In this document: one piece after another, positions 23,855 to 32,386 of the stretch | How positions within the stretch are numbered: the stretch's first letter is position 1 | Layout of the letters: every line of letters starts with the position of its first letter | NCBI GenBank assembly: GCA_026225555.1 | Contig: JAMFSY010000128.1 | Coordinates: 1-34,365 of the forward strand | DNA: 34,365 bases | Reading direction: 5' to 3' | Source of the DNA: Methylacidiphilales bacterium | Lineage (GTDB): Bacteria; Verrucomicrobiota; Verrucomicrobiia; Methylacidiphilales; UBA1321 | Translations under genes and position numbers: made by a program | The notes under the pieces: generated by a model | Databases searched by the model: none | What the model saw: the letters and a program-made list of their open reading frames with translations, nothing else | Told to the model about the DNA's origin: nothing

Positions 23855-23919
23855 CCGCCATCGTCAGATGGCGGTGCGTCTTGGTTCGAACGGCGGTGGC
23901 CTCGATTCGAGGCCACCGC
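23851..23919. repeat. Two hairpins between desaturase and rpoD
   Basis: First, CCGCCATC/GATGGCGG (23855-23862 with 23867-23874), starting with the GTAGCCGCC prefix also seen at 3302 and 12356. Second, a perfect 13-bp palindrome with one central base (GCGGTGGCCTCGA, 23893-23919). Neither has a T-run. They separate the convergent desaturase and rpoD genes and probably act as a bidirectional barrier. Confidence 0.6.
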
Positions 23920-23925
23920 GAAAAA

Positions 23926-25809
23926 CTAAACCAGGCTCGCTTCCTGATCGGCTTCGAGGAAGCCGTGCAGGTGGCGGATACGGGTCGGGTGACGCATCTT
24001 GCGGAGTGCCTTCGCCTCGATCTGGCGAATGCGTTCGCGCGTGACGCGGAATTGGCGGCCCACTTCTTCCAGCGTGCGGGAATAGCCGTCGACCAGGCCA
24101 AAGCGCTGTTCGAGCACGGCCCGTTCGCGTTCCGTCAGGGTGTCGAGCACGTCGCGGATCTTTTCCTTGAGCAGCGCGTAGGCTGTCATCTCGGAAGGAT
24201 TCTCCGCCGATTTGTCCTCGATGAAGTCGCCGAAAGTCGTGTCGTCGCTATCGCCCACCTGGGCCTGAAGCGAGATCGGCTGCTGCGCCATGCGAAGCAC
24301 CGCGCGGACGCGTTCGACGGGCAGACAGATTTCCTCGGCCACTTCTTCCGGCGTGGGTTCGCGGCCGAACTCCTGCACGAGTTGCTTCTGCACGCGCATC
24401 AGCTTGTTGATCGTCTCGATCATGTGTACCGGGATACGGATGGTGCGCGCCTGATCGGCGATCGAGCGGGTGATCGCCTGGCGAATCCACCACGTGGCGT
24501 AGGTCGAAAATTTATAACCGCGGCGATACTCGAATTTCTCCACCGCCTTCATCAGGCCCATGTTGCCTTCCTGGATCAGGTCGAGGAAGGAGAGGCCGCG
24601 GTTGGTGTACTTCTTCGCGATCGAGATGACGAGGCGCAGATTGGCCTCGACCATTTCGGTCTTCGCCTTGTGCGCCTTGCGCAGCCATTCCATCAGGTGA
24701 TGGTGATCTTCGTGGAAGCGGGGCAGGGGCATGCGCACCAACTGCTCGATCTCCTGGAGCTTCTGCTCCAGCTCGTTCACGTGCGAGATGGCTTCCTTGC
24801 TGCGGCTGCGCGATTTGTGATGCTTTTCCAGCGCGCGTTCGGCCTCGACCAGTTCGTGGTGGTGATGCTCGCAAACGGCGACGAATTCCTCGGTCACCTT
24901 CTGCTTGTAATAGAAGCGGATGAAAAGTTTCTGCAGCGCGGCGTCGGTCTTGACGAATTCCTTGTCCGCCTTCTCAAAGGCGCTCTTGTGGTCCTTCGCC
25001 TTGACGACCTTGGCGTAGGCCTGGTCGGCCTTCTGGTTCGCGCCTTCGACACTGCGGACGAGCGCCTTCAGTGTGGCGAGATACTTGTCGCGGCTGTCGA
25101 TCTTTTTGTCCTGGATGACCCGGTCAAAACGTTCGCGGCCTTGTTCCAGCTTGCGGGCGAGGTTGAGATATTCGCGGGCGGTGAAGCCGAAGCGGTTCAG
25201 GTGCTTTTGCACCATGCTCTCGGCGTCCTCAATGCGCTTGGAAATTTCGACTTCCTGCTCGCGGGTCAGCAGAGGCACCTGGCCCATCTGCTTGAGGTAC
25301 ATCCGGACGGGATCGTCGAGGATGTCGAGCTTGGCGTCGGTCTTCTCTTCGTCGGAAAGTTCTTCCTCGGTGCCGGTGGCGCTCTGCTTGTAACGGTCGA
25401 CCTCGGAGGCGTCGATGACGTCAATCTCCAGGTTCCGCAGGAACATGATGATCGCCTCGAGCTCTTCGGGATTATTGACGCTCTCGGGAATCGCCTCGTT
25501 CAGATCGTCCCACGTCAGGTAACCCTGGTCCTTGGCGAGCTTGACGAGATCGCGCAGGCGTTCCTGGCGCTCGGGCTGGCCGGTCCAGACGGCCTGGACG
25601 CCCTTGGCATCTTTCTCCGCGGAATCCGCGATGGAACGCGAAGGCGCGGCGACGCCCGGAGTGGTCTCCTTGCCATTTTTATGGCCATTTTTTTCCGCCT
25701 TCGGAGGGGCGGAAGCCGCGGCTTTTTTCGGAGAAGCTTTGGCGGCGGGGGCGGAGGTACGTTTGGGGGAGGAGGCTTTGGGCGTAATGGCTCGGCTCGA
25801 TTTGGGCAT
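23926..25809 (-). CDS. rpoD: Primary RNA polymerase sigma factor (RpoD/sigma-70)
   Basis: Housekeeping sigma factor of 627 residues. The N-terminus is a Lys/Ala/Pro-rich stretch (1-75), followed by region 1.1 (about 80-135). Region 1.2 is [16 protein letters not shown] (166-181). A non-conserved helical insert (about 200-385) precedes region 2, from [16 protein letters not shown] to [19 protein letters not shown] (390-450). Region 3 follows, then region 4 with [20 protein letters not shown] at about 580-600. Both the promoter -10 and -35 recognition segments are complete. The gene follows crcB and the DUF190 gene on the same strand, but 110 bp separate it, so it may have its own promoter. No good Shine-Dalgarno is visible. 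Confidence 0.97.
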   Translation of the reverse strand: MPKSSRAITPKASSPKRTSAPAAKASPKKAAASAPPKAEKNGHKNGKETTPGVAAPSRSIADSAEKDAKGVQAVWTGQPERQERLRDLVKLAKDQGYLTWDDLNEAIPESVNNPEELEAIIMFLRNLEIDVIDASEVDRYKQSATGTEEELSDEEKTDAKLDILDDPVRMYLKQMGQVPLLTREQEVEISKRIEDAESMVQKHLNRFGFTAREYLNLARKLEQGRERFDRVIQDKKIDSRDKYLATLKALVRSVEGANQKADQAYAKVVKAKDHKSAFEKADKEFVKTDAALQKLFIRFYYKQKVTEEFVAVCEHHHHELVEAERALEKHHKSRSRSKEAISHVNELEQKLQEIEQLVRMPLPRFHEDHHHLMEWLRKAHKAKTEMVEANLRLVISIAKKYTNRGLSFLDLIQEGNMGLMKAVEKFEYRRGYKFSTYATWWIRQAITRSIADQARTIRIPVHMIETINKLMRVQKQLVQEFGREPTPEEVAEEICLPVERVRAVLRMAQQPISLQAQVGDSDDTTFGDFIEDKSAENPSEMTAYALLKEKIRDVLDTLTERERAVLEQRFGLVDGYSRTLEEVGRQFRVTRERIRQIEAKALRKMRHPTRIRHLHGFLEADQEASLV

Positions 25810-25919
25810 AGACGGGGTGTGGAACGGGTGGAACTAGGCAGTCTCGGTTACGAAGGCCGCGCGGTCAAGGAGTTCTTTGAAGGAGGTAAAAGATTGCCGC
25901 GCGGATGGGAACGGCCTCT

Positions 25920-26261
25920 TCAGGCTTTCGTCACGCCTCGATAATGCAGCACCTTCACCTTTTCCAGCGTCACCAAGCCGCCGGAAACCATCGCATCCAG
26001 CTCGGGGAGGAACGCGCTGATCTTCTCTTCGCTATCGATGATCTCGATCACCAGCGGCAGGTCGGTGGAGAGATTGAGGATCTTCGCAGTGTGCAAGTGA
26101 CTCGTCTTGCCAAAGCCCATCGCGCCGCGCAGGACGGTTGCGCCGCCCAAGTGCCGTTCGCGTGCTTTGAGCACGATCGCCTCGTAAAGCGGCTGATGTT
26201 CCCAGCGGTCGCTTTCGCCGATGAAGATGCGGAGCAAAATGGCGTCGTGTGGAATTTCCAT
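25920..26261 (-). CDS. DUF190-family protein
   Basis: A 113-residue PII-like DUF190 protein: DAILLRIFIGESDRWEHQPLYEAIV, GATVLRGAMGFG, DLPLVIEIIDSEEKI and GLVTLEKVKVLHYRG are all family segments. Such proteins often accompany crcB, and the 6-bp spacing after crcB shows they are cotranscribed. A PII-like ligand-sensing or regulatory role for the fluoride channel is an inference from that association. Confidence 0.92.
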   Translation of the reverse strand: MEIPHDAILLRIFIGESDRWEHQPLYEAIVLKARERHLGGATVLRGAMGFGKTSHLHTAKILNLSTDLPLVIEIIDSEEKISAFLPELDAMVSGGLVTLEKVKVLHYRGVTKA

Positions 26262-26267
26262 GTGAGA

Positions 26268-26684
26268 TTACCTGAGTTGATTGAACGCCCCGGCGAGCAC
26301 GGCCCCGAGCCAGACCCCGACTAAACATAGCACAACGGAAAGCAGGACGTTGGCCGCCGCGTCCCACCATTGACCGCCCTGCGCGAGCAGCAGCGTTTGA
26401 AGGCTGAAGGACGAGAACGTGGTGTACCCGCCGAGAATGCCGATCAGGATGAATTGCCGCGTCAGCGGGCTGAGAAAGATGCGCCCCTCCGTCGCCGAAA
26501 CCGTCGCGATAAAACCGATGATGAAGCACCCGGTGATATTCACGATGATCGTGCCCCAGGGAAAGATCGGCCCCACCGCCTTCGTCGCGCCGGAATCGAT
26601 CCAGCTTCCTACGCCAAAGCGAAGCATGCTGCCCAGCGCGCCTCCCAGGCCGATGACTACATATTGCATCAACACGGAGCCCAT
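26268..26684 (-). CDS. crcB: Fluoride efflux channel CrcB (Fluc)
   Basis: A 138-residue four-helix membrane protein exporting fluoride as a dimer. Diagnostic parts are GGALGSMLRF, PWGTIIVNITGCFIIGF and GGYTTFSSFSLQT (the Phe-box region). ATG 26684 (MGSVLMQ) is used; the second Met (26669) is possible. It is the first gene of a crcB-DUF190 pair. A single crcB is present, so the channel is presumably a homodimer. I found no clear fluoride riboswitch upstream. Confidence 0.95.
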   Translation of the reverse strand: MGSVLMQYVVIGLGGALGSMLRFGVGSWIDSGATKAVGPIFPWGTIIVNITGCFIIGFIATVSATEGRIFLSPLTRQFILIGILGGYTTFSSFSLQTLLLAQGGQWWDAAANVLLSVVLCLVGVWLGAVLAGAFNQLR

Positions 26685-26797
26685 TTAATCAAGTCGGCCC
26701 AAGCTTGTCGAACTCCTGTGGAGGGCGGTGAATCTTCCGCCATGGGAGCTCGTCGTCGTTATGTTCGGAGTCCGGAAGAAGTAATTGCGCTTTTGAG

Positions 26798-27085
26798 TTG
26801 AACGATAAAAACTTAGCCGTGTGGCCATACTTGGTAATCGTTTTTCTGGTCGTCATCCCTGCGATAGCCTTCTACCTGTCCCGATTCTTTTCGAAAGCGG
26901 TCTTCCGAGCGGGCTGGGGCTTAATCGCCTTGGGTGGCCTTAATTGGGTTATTTTGATACTGGCCTCCGCAACACGCTTTCCTCTTAACCCTGAGTGGCT
27001 TTGCTTAGGCGGAATTCTATTCCCGTTTAGCGGGATGAGCATCTTCATGGGACATGGAATTTGGAAGGTCACCTTGGGGCGCTGA
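26798..27085 (+). CDS. Small hypothetical membrane protein
   Basis: A 95-residue protein with about three hydrophobic helices (PYLVIVFLVVIPAIAFYL, GWGLIALGGLNWVILILAS, WLCLGGILFPFSGMSIFM). The start would be TTG 26798, or GTG 26819; no ATG is available at the N-terminus. The composition is AT-richer than its neighbours. A 19-codon frame at 26742-26801 (ATG start) ends with a stop overlapping the TTG. No family is recognised. The gene may be real, but the lack of an ATG and Shine-Dalgarno makes it uncertain. Confidence 0.5.
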   Translation: MNDKNLAVWPYLVIVFLVVIPAIAFYLSRFFSKAVFRAGWGLIALGGLNWVILILASATRFPLNPEWLCLGGILFPFSGMSIFMGHGIWKVTLGR

Positions 27086-27156
27086 TTTCAAACTGTGCCA
27101 CTACCTCTTTCCCCCACATTGCTTCTTCCGCCGTTTTACTCCATACTAGCTGGCTC

Positions 27157-28164
27157 ATGAAATCGTATCGCATTGCGGTTGTTGGCGCCACGGGAGCGGT
27201 TGGGCAGGAAATCCTGCGCACGCTGGAGCGCCGCAATTTTCCGGTCAGCCAACTCAAGCCGCTTGCTTCGGCGCGTTCGGCGGGCAAGACCGTGGAGTTC
27301 CAGGGCAAGCAGCTTCCTGTCGAGGAACTCAACGAGAAGGCCTTTGCCGATGTCGACTACGCGCTGTTCAGCGCCGGGGCCACGCGCTCGCGGCAGTTCG
27401 CCGAGGCCTGCGTCAAGGCCGGGGCGGTGATGATCGATAATTCCTCCGCCTTTCGCATGCGCGAGGATGTTCCGCTGGTTGTGCCCGAGATCAATCCGGG
27501 CGACCTGGAAAAGCACCAGGGCATCATCGCCGTGCCGAATTGTTCCGCGATTATTCTCGGTGTGCCGCTCTGGCCGCTGCATCAGGCGGCGGGCATCGAG
27601 CGCATCATCGTCTCCACCTACCAGAGCGCCAGCGGCGCCGGGGCGCAGGCCATGGCGGAGCTCGAATCGCAAGCGCGCGCTTACGCCGCGGGCCAACCGC
27701 TGACGAAGGAAATTTTCCCACACCAGATCGCCTTCAACGTTTTCTCCCACAACACCGCCATCGCGGAAAACGGTTACAACGAGGAGGAGAACAAGGTCAT
27801 CGAGGAGACGCGCAAGATTTTCCACGAGCCCGCGCTGCCCATCATGGTGACCTGCATCCGCGTGCCCGTCCTGCGCGCGCACAGCGAATCGATTGTCATC
27901 GAGACGAAGCGCGATCTCTCCCCCGAAGAGGCCCGCGAGATTCTCTCCAAGGCGCCTGGCGTGAAGGTGGTCGATGATCGTGAGAAGAACCACTTCCCGA
28001 TGCCACTCGAAGCCAGCGGCCAGTACGACGTTCTCGTCGGACGAATTCGCCGCGATCCCTCGCATCCGCGCAGTCTCGGCCTCTTTATCAGCGGCGATCA
28101 GTTGCTCAAGGGCGCGGCGTGGAATGCCGTGCAGATTCTTGAGCATCTGGTGGGCAAGAGCTAG
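27157..28164 (+). CDS. asd: Aspartate-semialdehyde dehydrogenase
   Basis: Reduces aspartyl phosphate to aspartate semialdehyde with NADPH, the branch-point step to lysine/diaminopimelate, threonine and methionine. With start ATG 27157 it has 335 residues, the normal size. The NADP site is VVGATGAVGQE (8-18), the active Cys is C129 in AVPNCSAII, and STYQSASGAG and the catalytic CIRVPVLRAHSE (H242) are typical. The frame is open 96 bp upstream, but the first 32 residues are unlike the family. No lysine- or threonine-pathway neighbour is present. A partial repeat follows the stop. Confidence 0.96.
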   Translation: MKSYRIAVVGATGAVGQEILRTLERRNFPVSQLKPLASARSAGKTVEFQGKQLPVEELNEKAFADVDYALFSAGATRSRQFAEACVKAGAVMIDNSSAFRMREDVPLVVPEINPGDLEKHQGIIAVPNCSAIILGVPLWPLHQAAGIERIIVSTYQSASGAGAQAMAELESQARAYAAGQPLTKEIFPHQIAFNVFSHNTAIAENGYNEEENKVIEETRKIFHEPALPIMVTCIRVPVLRAHSESIVIETKRDLSPEEAREILSKAPGVKVVDDREKNHFPMPLEASGQYDVLVGRIRRDPSHPRSLGLFISGDQLLKGAAWNAVQILEHLVGKS

Positions 28165-28179
28165 GTCGCTTTTCCCTCT

Positions 28180-28235
28180 GTCATCCTAAGCTTGTCGAAG
28201 GATCAGTTTCGCTGCAGTAAAAGGCAACTGAACTG
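28180..28235. repeat. Partial copy of the composite element
   Basis: One core (GTCATCCTAAGCTTGTCGAA plus GGATCAG, 28180-28206) is followed by a shortened centre that matches the reverse complement of the 32.1-kb centre (shared GTTGCCTTTT and CAGTTC), but there is no second core. It lies between asd and the convergent membrane-protein gene. Confidence 0.7.
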
Positions 28236-28244
28236 GAAATCGCT

Positions 28245-29819
28245 CTAACGGTCGCGGATCGTTCCCCAGTCCAAGTTGACTTGGTTTAACGGAACGGGCC
28301 GGAGAAGTTCCACGATTCCGCGCACATAATAGGCGGTCAGCAGCGGTAACAGCACGTTATTGAAAACCATATAACGGCTGACAACCAGCAGGCCCGACGC
28401 GTCAAAAAGGGCGTACCAGAAAAAGAGCGCGACGAAGAAAAGCGCCAGGATCTGCTGGGCCAAGAAAGTAAACGCGAAAGGATTACTGCTACGCGCGCGA
28501 AGAATGAAAAAGCCCGCCATGGCGACGATCAAGGCCGCGGGTAAAATCCGGTAAACGGGCCGGTAGATGCGGCAAAGAAATTCCCCGATTTCCTCGCGCA
28601 GGGGGCTGGATTGGACGGCCCGGCGGCTCAGGGCCTGAGTGAAGTCGCGATTCGTGAATTGGGGAGACTCCTGCGCCCAGGCATAACGCGAGGGTTCATA
28701 CGTCATGGCTTCCGTCACGTTTCGCCAGGCGGCCGGGAATGCCGCCAGCACGATTGGCCAGCGGCAATCGGGCAGGGGAATGATCGGGCGGACCTTCAGC
28801 TTCCCGCTCCGATTCGCCTCCGCGATTTCTTGCTCAACCTCCTTGAATTGGGCAATGGGCCGCTTGAGATTTCCATCGGGAGAAAGCATTTCAAATACCG
28901 CCCAGTGAAACCAGGCCGGGGCGAGATCGTAGGTTCCGTAAGTTTGGAGACTCACCTCCTTGAATTGCCGATCCTGGTCCAACTCAGCCATCATCCAGGC
29001 GGAGCGAGGACCAGCCTGGGCGATCAGATTTCGCCGGGCCTGATCGATGGGAAAATAGCGGGGACCGTCCGGCTCGCCCACCGCTTGCAGGCTCATGTAG
29101 AAGTGAACGTATTCACGGGAATCGAAGGCCGATATCCCGGAAAAACCATTATACTTCGAGTTAAAATAACAGGTCGAATAGTAAAGAAAGCAGGTCGAAT
29201 AAATCAGGATGAAAAGGCCTCCTACGGGAACCAGATAAGCGCCGCGCGACCGGGGCCCGCGCGAAAAGCCAAGCAACGCGGCGATGAGTCCCCAGCCGAG
29301 AAGCGTCGCCATTAACGGCATGAAGGTGCTGCGCGTGATCACCGAAAAGCCCAGGCACAGTCCCGCGAAAAGGAAGTAGAACCACCGACGCGTCGGCTCT
29401 TCCCGCATCGCCAGAATGAAAAGCGAAAAAGCGGCCAGAACTTCCACCAGCCATACCTGGTCCGACATCAGATGCGACATCAATTCCTCCGGCGCCGGAT
29501 TGAAAATAGCCAGGAGATAAAGCCCGAGGGCAAGCGCCGATCGCGTGGGACTTTCGAAAAGCGCCGTCACCACCAGCAGGCACGTCCCGAGATACACCAC
29601 CTCGATGCCCTCGCGAAAAGGAATGCCCAGTTGATGGAAAAACTTTCCGACATAGCCCGTGCCCGGCCCATAGCAAAGGCCGCCGGTGGATAAAATTTGC
29701 TCCACGTAATGCGAGGGATCCGCCGCGTCGTCCGTGATCTCGAAAGGCGTAATTAGCCACAACTTGAACAACACTGCTACCGCGAGAATCGACAAGCCGA
29801 AGAGGTGTTTCGGGGTCAT
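28245..29819 (-). CDS. Polytopic membrane protein, GT-C glycosyltransferase-like
   Basis: A 524-residue membrane protein with about ten to twelve hydrophobic helices. The first loop holds an acidic motif (FEITDDAADPSHYVEQIL) as in GT-C glycosyltransferases that use polyprenyl-phosphate sugars, and a long soluble region (about 270-410) lies between helix groups. No specific family is recognised, so a glycosyltransferase role is only an inference. ATG 29819 is chosen; the frame extends to 29987 over the fmt 3' end, but that part is Arg/Ser-rich and looks like an antisense artefact. It follows fmt by 37 bp on the same strand. Confidence 0.7.
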   Translation of the reverse strand: MTPKHLFGLSILAVAVLFKLWLITPFEITDDAADPSHYVEQILSTGGLCYGPGTGYVGKFFHQLGIPFREGIEVVYLGTCLLVVTALFESPTRSALALGLYLLAIFNPAPEELMSHLMSDQVWLVEVLAAFSLFILAMREEPTRRWFYFLFAGLCLGFSVITRSTFMPLMATLLGWGLIAALLGFSRGPRSRGAYLVPVGGLFILIYSTCFLYYSTCYFNSKYNGFSGISAFDSREYVHFYMSLQAVGEPDGPRYFPIDQARRNLIAQAGPRSAWMMAELDQDRQFKEVSLQTYGTYDLAPAWFHWAVFEMLSPDGNLKRPIAQFKEVEQEIAEANRSGKLKVRPIIPLPDCRWPIVLAAFPAAWRNVTEAMTYEPSRYAWAQESPQFTNRDFTQALSRRAVQSSPLREEIGEFLCRIYRPVYRILPAALIVAMAGFFILRARSSNPFAFTFLAQQILALFFVALFFWYALFDASGLLVVSRYMVFNNVLLPLLTAYYVRGIVELLRPVPLNQVNLDWGTIRDR

Positions 29820-29856
29820 GGGCGCGGCTTCGTGGAGTGCGCCTGATTCGTCGGCT

Positions 29857-30798
29857 CTACTCGAGAACCAGGCCGACCGGCAGGTTGAATCCACGTGCGA
29901 ATTCCGCCGCATGCATCCGCTTCTTGCCCTCGATCTGCACCTCGCGCAGAAGGAGGCCGCCCACGCTGGCGGCGACGAGGATTCCATGCCGGTCCACGCG
30001 CAGGATTTCGCCCGGCTTGCCCTTCGCGCGATGGGACAGGATCGTGGTGAAAATCTTCAGCATCTTGAGGTCTTTTTCCTGCGGCACCCAGGCGTAGGCC
30101 GAGGGCCACGGCGTCATGGCGCGGATGTGCGCATCGATCTCGCGTTGCGGGCGGTCCCACTTGATGTGGCCATCTTCCTTGCGCAATTTCTTAGTCACCG
30201 TCGCCTTGGTTTTGTCCTGCTTCACGCGAGGCGCGCGCCGTTCAGCGACGAGGGGCAACGCCTTCATCAGCGCATCCGAGCCAAGCTGCGCGAGGCGATC
30301 ATGCAGTGTCTCCGTCGTCTCATGCCGCCGCAGGGTCACGGCTTCCAGCGAAAGGATGTCGCCGGTGTCGAGTCCCTCGTCCATCCACATGATGGTCACG
30401 CCCGCCTGCTTTTCCCCGGCGGCAATGGCCGCGTGGATCGGCGAGGCCCCGCGATATTTCGGCAGGAGCGACGCGTGGATATTCAGGCAGCCGAATTTCG
30501 GCAGGTTGAGCACTTCCTTGCTCAGGATCTGACCGTAGGCCGCGACCACGATCAGGTCGGGCTTTAAATATTTCATCTGCGCGACCGAGGTGGGCGCGCT
30601 GATTTTTTCCGGCTGATAAATCTGGATGTGCAGCTTGAACGCGGCTTCCTTGATCGGACTCGCGGCGAGTTTCAACTGACGGCCCACGGGCCGATCCGGC
30701 TGTGTGACGACAGCCAGCACCTGATGGTCCGGCGATTTCACCAGTGCCTGCAACGCGGGCAGTCCGATCTCGCCCGTTCCGATAAAAATAATGCGCAT
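29857..30798 (-). CDS. fmt: Methionyl-tRNA formyltransferase
   Basis: Formylates Met-tRNAfMet using 10-formyltetrahydrofolate for translation initiation. The 313 residues match the family. MRIIFIGTGEIGLPAL begins the Rossmann-like fold, and the catalytic triad is N106, H108 (NIHASLLPKYRG) and D144 (EGLDTGDIL), at the same numbers as in E. coli. The C-terminal OB-type domain (about 205-313) is present. A small zinc-ribbon gene is 86 bp upstream and a membrane-protein gene 37 bp downstream on the same strand. The usual partner def is not here. Confidence 0.97.
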   Translation of the reverse strand: MRIIFIGTGEIGLPALQALVKSPDHQVLAVVTQPDRPVGRQLKLAASPIKEAAFKLHIQIYQPEKISAPTSVAQMKYLKPDLIVVAAYGQILSKEVLNLPKFGCLNIHASLLPKYRGASPIHAAIAAGEKQAGVTIMWMDEGLDTGDILSLEAVTLRRHETTETLHDRLAQLGSDALMKALPLVAERRAPRVKQDKTKATVTKKLRKEDGHIKWDRPQREIDAHIRAMTPWPSAYAWVPQEKDLKMLKIFTTILSHRAKGKPGEILRVDRHGILVAASVGGLLLREVQIEGKKRMHAAEFARGFNLPVGLVLE

Positions 30799-30884
30799 AA
30801 AAACTTCAGCTTCAGCTTTCCCAAGGTATCGCGTTTAAAATTAACCTGTTCGCCCGTGCTTGTCGAAGGAAGGCGCTGGATAAA

Positions 30885-31094
30885 TCAACGCCGCCTCGGC
30901 TTCCGCAGGGACGCGAGCCGCTTGTCCGCCAGCGTGACTTCGCGCTGGCCCAGGGATTCGGCGCAACCGGTGCAGAGGTATTCATAGATGTCCTTGTCGG
31001 GGAGGATCAGCAGGAGCCGCTCCCGCACCGGCATCGACTTGGCGCACTTGCGGCAATAGAGTTGGGATGCCTTGAAGGATTCGAACTGTTCCAT
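30885..31094 (-). CDS. Small zinc-ribbon protein
   Basis: A 69-residue protein starting MEQFESFKASQLYCRKCAKSM, with two CxxC pairs (YCRKC at about 14-17 and LCTGC at about 40-43) that likely bind one zinc ion. The tail is Lys/Arg-rich (ADKRLASLRKPRRR), suggesting nucleic-acid contact. The longer frame (to 31223) would run over the sua5 start, so ATG 31094 is used. It is 10 bp from the divergent sua5 start. No named family is recognised; cytosolic location is likely. Confidence 0.75.
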   Translation of the reverse strand: MEQFESFKASQLYCRKCAKSMPVRERLLLILPDKDIYEYLCTGCAESLGQREVTLADKRLASLRKPRRR

Positions 31095-31104
31095 ACCAGC
31101 GGGA

Positions 31105-32097
31105 ATGATAAAACCCGAGACCGGGCGCGCGGCGCAAGCGAATAACGTCGCGACCGCCTCGCCCGAGACGATTTCACGCGCCGTCGCCCTTTTGCGCGAA
31201 GGCCAGGTGATCGGCCTGCCCACCGAAACGGTCTACGGCCTGGCTGGCGACGCGTTGCAGCCCGCCGCGCTCGCCCGCATTTTCGAGGTGAAGCAGCGAC
31301 CGCTCTTCGACCCGCTCATTCTGCATCTCGCCGAGGCGGAGGGAGCGTGGGCGCTCGCCTCGCGGGTGCCCGAAGTGGCGCGGCGGCTGGCGGAACGCTT
31401 CTGGCCGGGGCCATTGACCCTGATTCTGCCGAAGAAGGAGATCGTGCCCGATCTCGCCACCAGCGGTCTGCCAAACGTGGCTCTTCGCGTTCCGGTTCAC
31501 CCCGTTGCGCGGGAATTGCTCCGCGCCTTCGGCGGTCCACTCGCCGCGCCGAGCGCGAACCGTTTTGGCCGGATCAGCCCGACCGATGCGTGGGCGGTCT
31601 GGGCCGAGCTTGGCGATGCCGTGCCGCTTATCCTGGACGGCGGCCCGTGCGAGGTGGGACTGGAATCGACGGTACTCGACCTTTCCGGCGACGCACCTGT
31701 GCTGCTTCGCGCCGGCGGCGTGCCGGTGGAGGAACTGGAGGCGGTGATCGGCCTGATCGCGCGCGCCCGGCCCGTCGATGAGAAGCCCGCCGGGCCAGGG
31801 CAATTGAAGCACCATTATGCGCCGCGCAAACCGTTGCGACTGGTCGATGCGGTGCAGCCCTCCGACGCGGCTTGCGGTTGGCTCGTCTTTGGGCCGCAAA
31901 AGTCCGGGCAAAGTTTGGACGGGGTGGTGGAAAATCTTTCTCCCGTCGGCGATTTCCGTGAAGCCGCCGCCAACTTTTTTCGCGCCCTGCGTCGTCTTGA
32001 TGATGATCCTCGCGTGGCGATGATCCATGCGGTGCCGCTTCCGCCGAAGGGCCTCGGACTGGCCATCAACGAGCGGCTCGAACGGGCCGCGCATTAG
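31105..32097 (+). CDS. tsaC: L-threonylcarbamoyladenylate synthase (Sua5/YrdC)
   Basis: Makes threonylcarbamoyl-AMP from threonine, bicarbonate and ATP for the t6A37 tRNA modification. From ATG 31105 it has 330 residues, the longer Sua5 form: a YrdC domain (about 15-200) with GLPTETVYGLAGDA, KQRPLFDPLILHL, RFWPGPLTLIL and SANRFGRISPT, then a Sua5 C-terminal domain after PGQLKHHYAPRKP. An earlier in-frame ATG (31072) would overlap the divergent zinc-ribbon gene. GCGGGA just before the ATG may be the Shine-Dalgarno. The TAG stop (32095-32097) is inside the end of a repeat element. Confidence 0.94.
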   Translation: MIKPETGRAAQANNVATASPETISRAVALLREGQVIGLPTETVYGLAGDALQPAALARIFEVKQRPLFDPLILHLAEAEGAWALASRVPEVARRLAERFWPGPLTLILPKKEIVPDLATSGLPNVALRVPVHPVARELLRAFGGPLAAPSANRFGRISPTDAWAVWAELGDAVPLILDGGPCEVGLESTVLDLSGDAPVLLRAGGVPVEELEAVIGLIARARPVDEKPAGPGQLKHHYAPRKPLRLVDAVQPSDAACGWLVFGPQKSGQSLDGVVENLSPVGDFREAAANFFRALRRLDDDPRVAMIHAVPLPPKGLGLAINERLERAAH

Positions 32098-32240
32098 GAG
32101 CTTGCTGAAAAGGCTCGCTCTCAAGAATTTCAGTCATCCTGAGCTTGTCGAAGGATCAGTTCGGTTGCCTTTTGCTTTTACCGAGGCAGAACTGATCCTT
32201 CGACAAGCTCAGGATGACTGCCTTTTTCGGCAAACTCTTA
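32094..32240. repeat. Composite palindromic element, full copy B
   Basis: A long outer end (TTAGGAGCTTGCTGAAAAGG... to 32132), core 32133-32159, a 32-nt centre (ends TTTACCGAGGCAGAA), inverted core 32192-32218, and a short outer end (TGCCTTTTTCGGCAAACTC, to 32240). It has the same parts as 21713-21860, but the long and short ends are on opposite sides while the centre reads in the same direction. The rest of the 289-bp spacer (32241-32386) shows no gene. Confidence 0.85.
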
Positions 32241-32386
32241 GAAATCCCTGCCGCAAGCCTTGCGCCAGATCGCCGCGCGGCGCGCTACCAATCGCGCGAG
32301 GAGAATTCACCAGACGAGATTAAAAGTTTTTCATCGGGATGACAGATGAGGAGACATCGGTTATCTAGAAGCAACTCTTCATCTCC

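Noticed and set aside
23728..25944. 738-codon open frame on the plus strand opposite rpoD
   Set aside because: It mirrors the codon structure of a GC-rich conserved gene on the other strand and matches no protein pattern I know.
26685..26797. Fluoride riboswitch upstream of crcB
   Set aside because: The spacer has a GGCGG/CCGCC hairpin but lacks the conserved fluoride-aptamer start and pseudoknot sequences that I could look for by eye.
29820..29987. 56-residue N-terminal extension of the GT-C-like membrane protein
   Set aside because: It overlaps the end of fmt, is Arg/Ser-rich and lacks membrane-protein character; ATG 29819 directly precedes a normal first helix.
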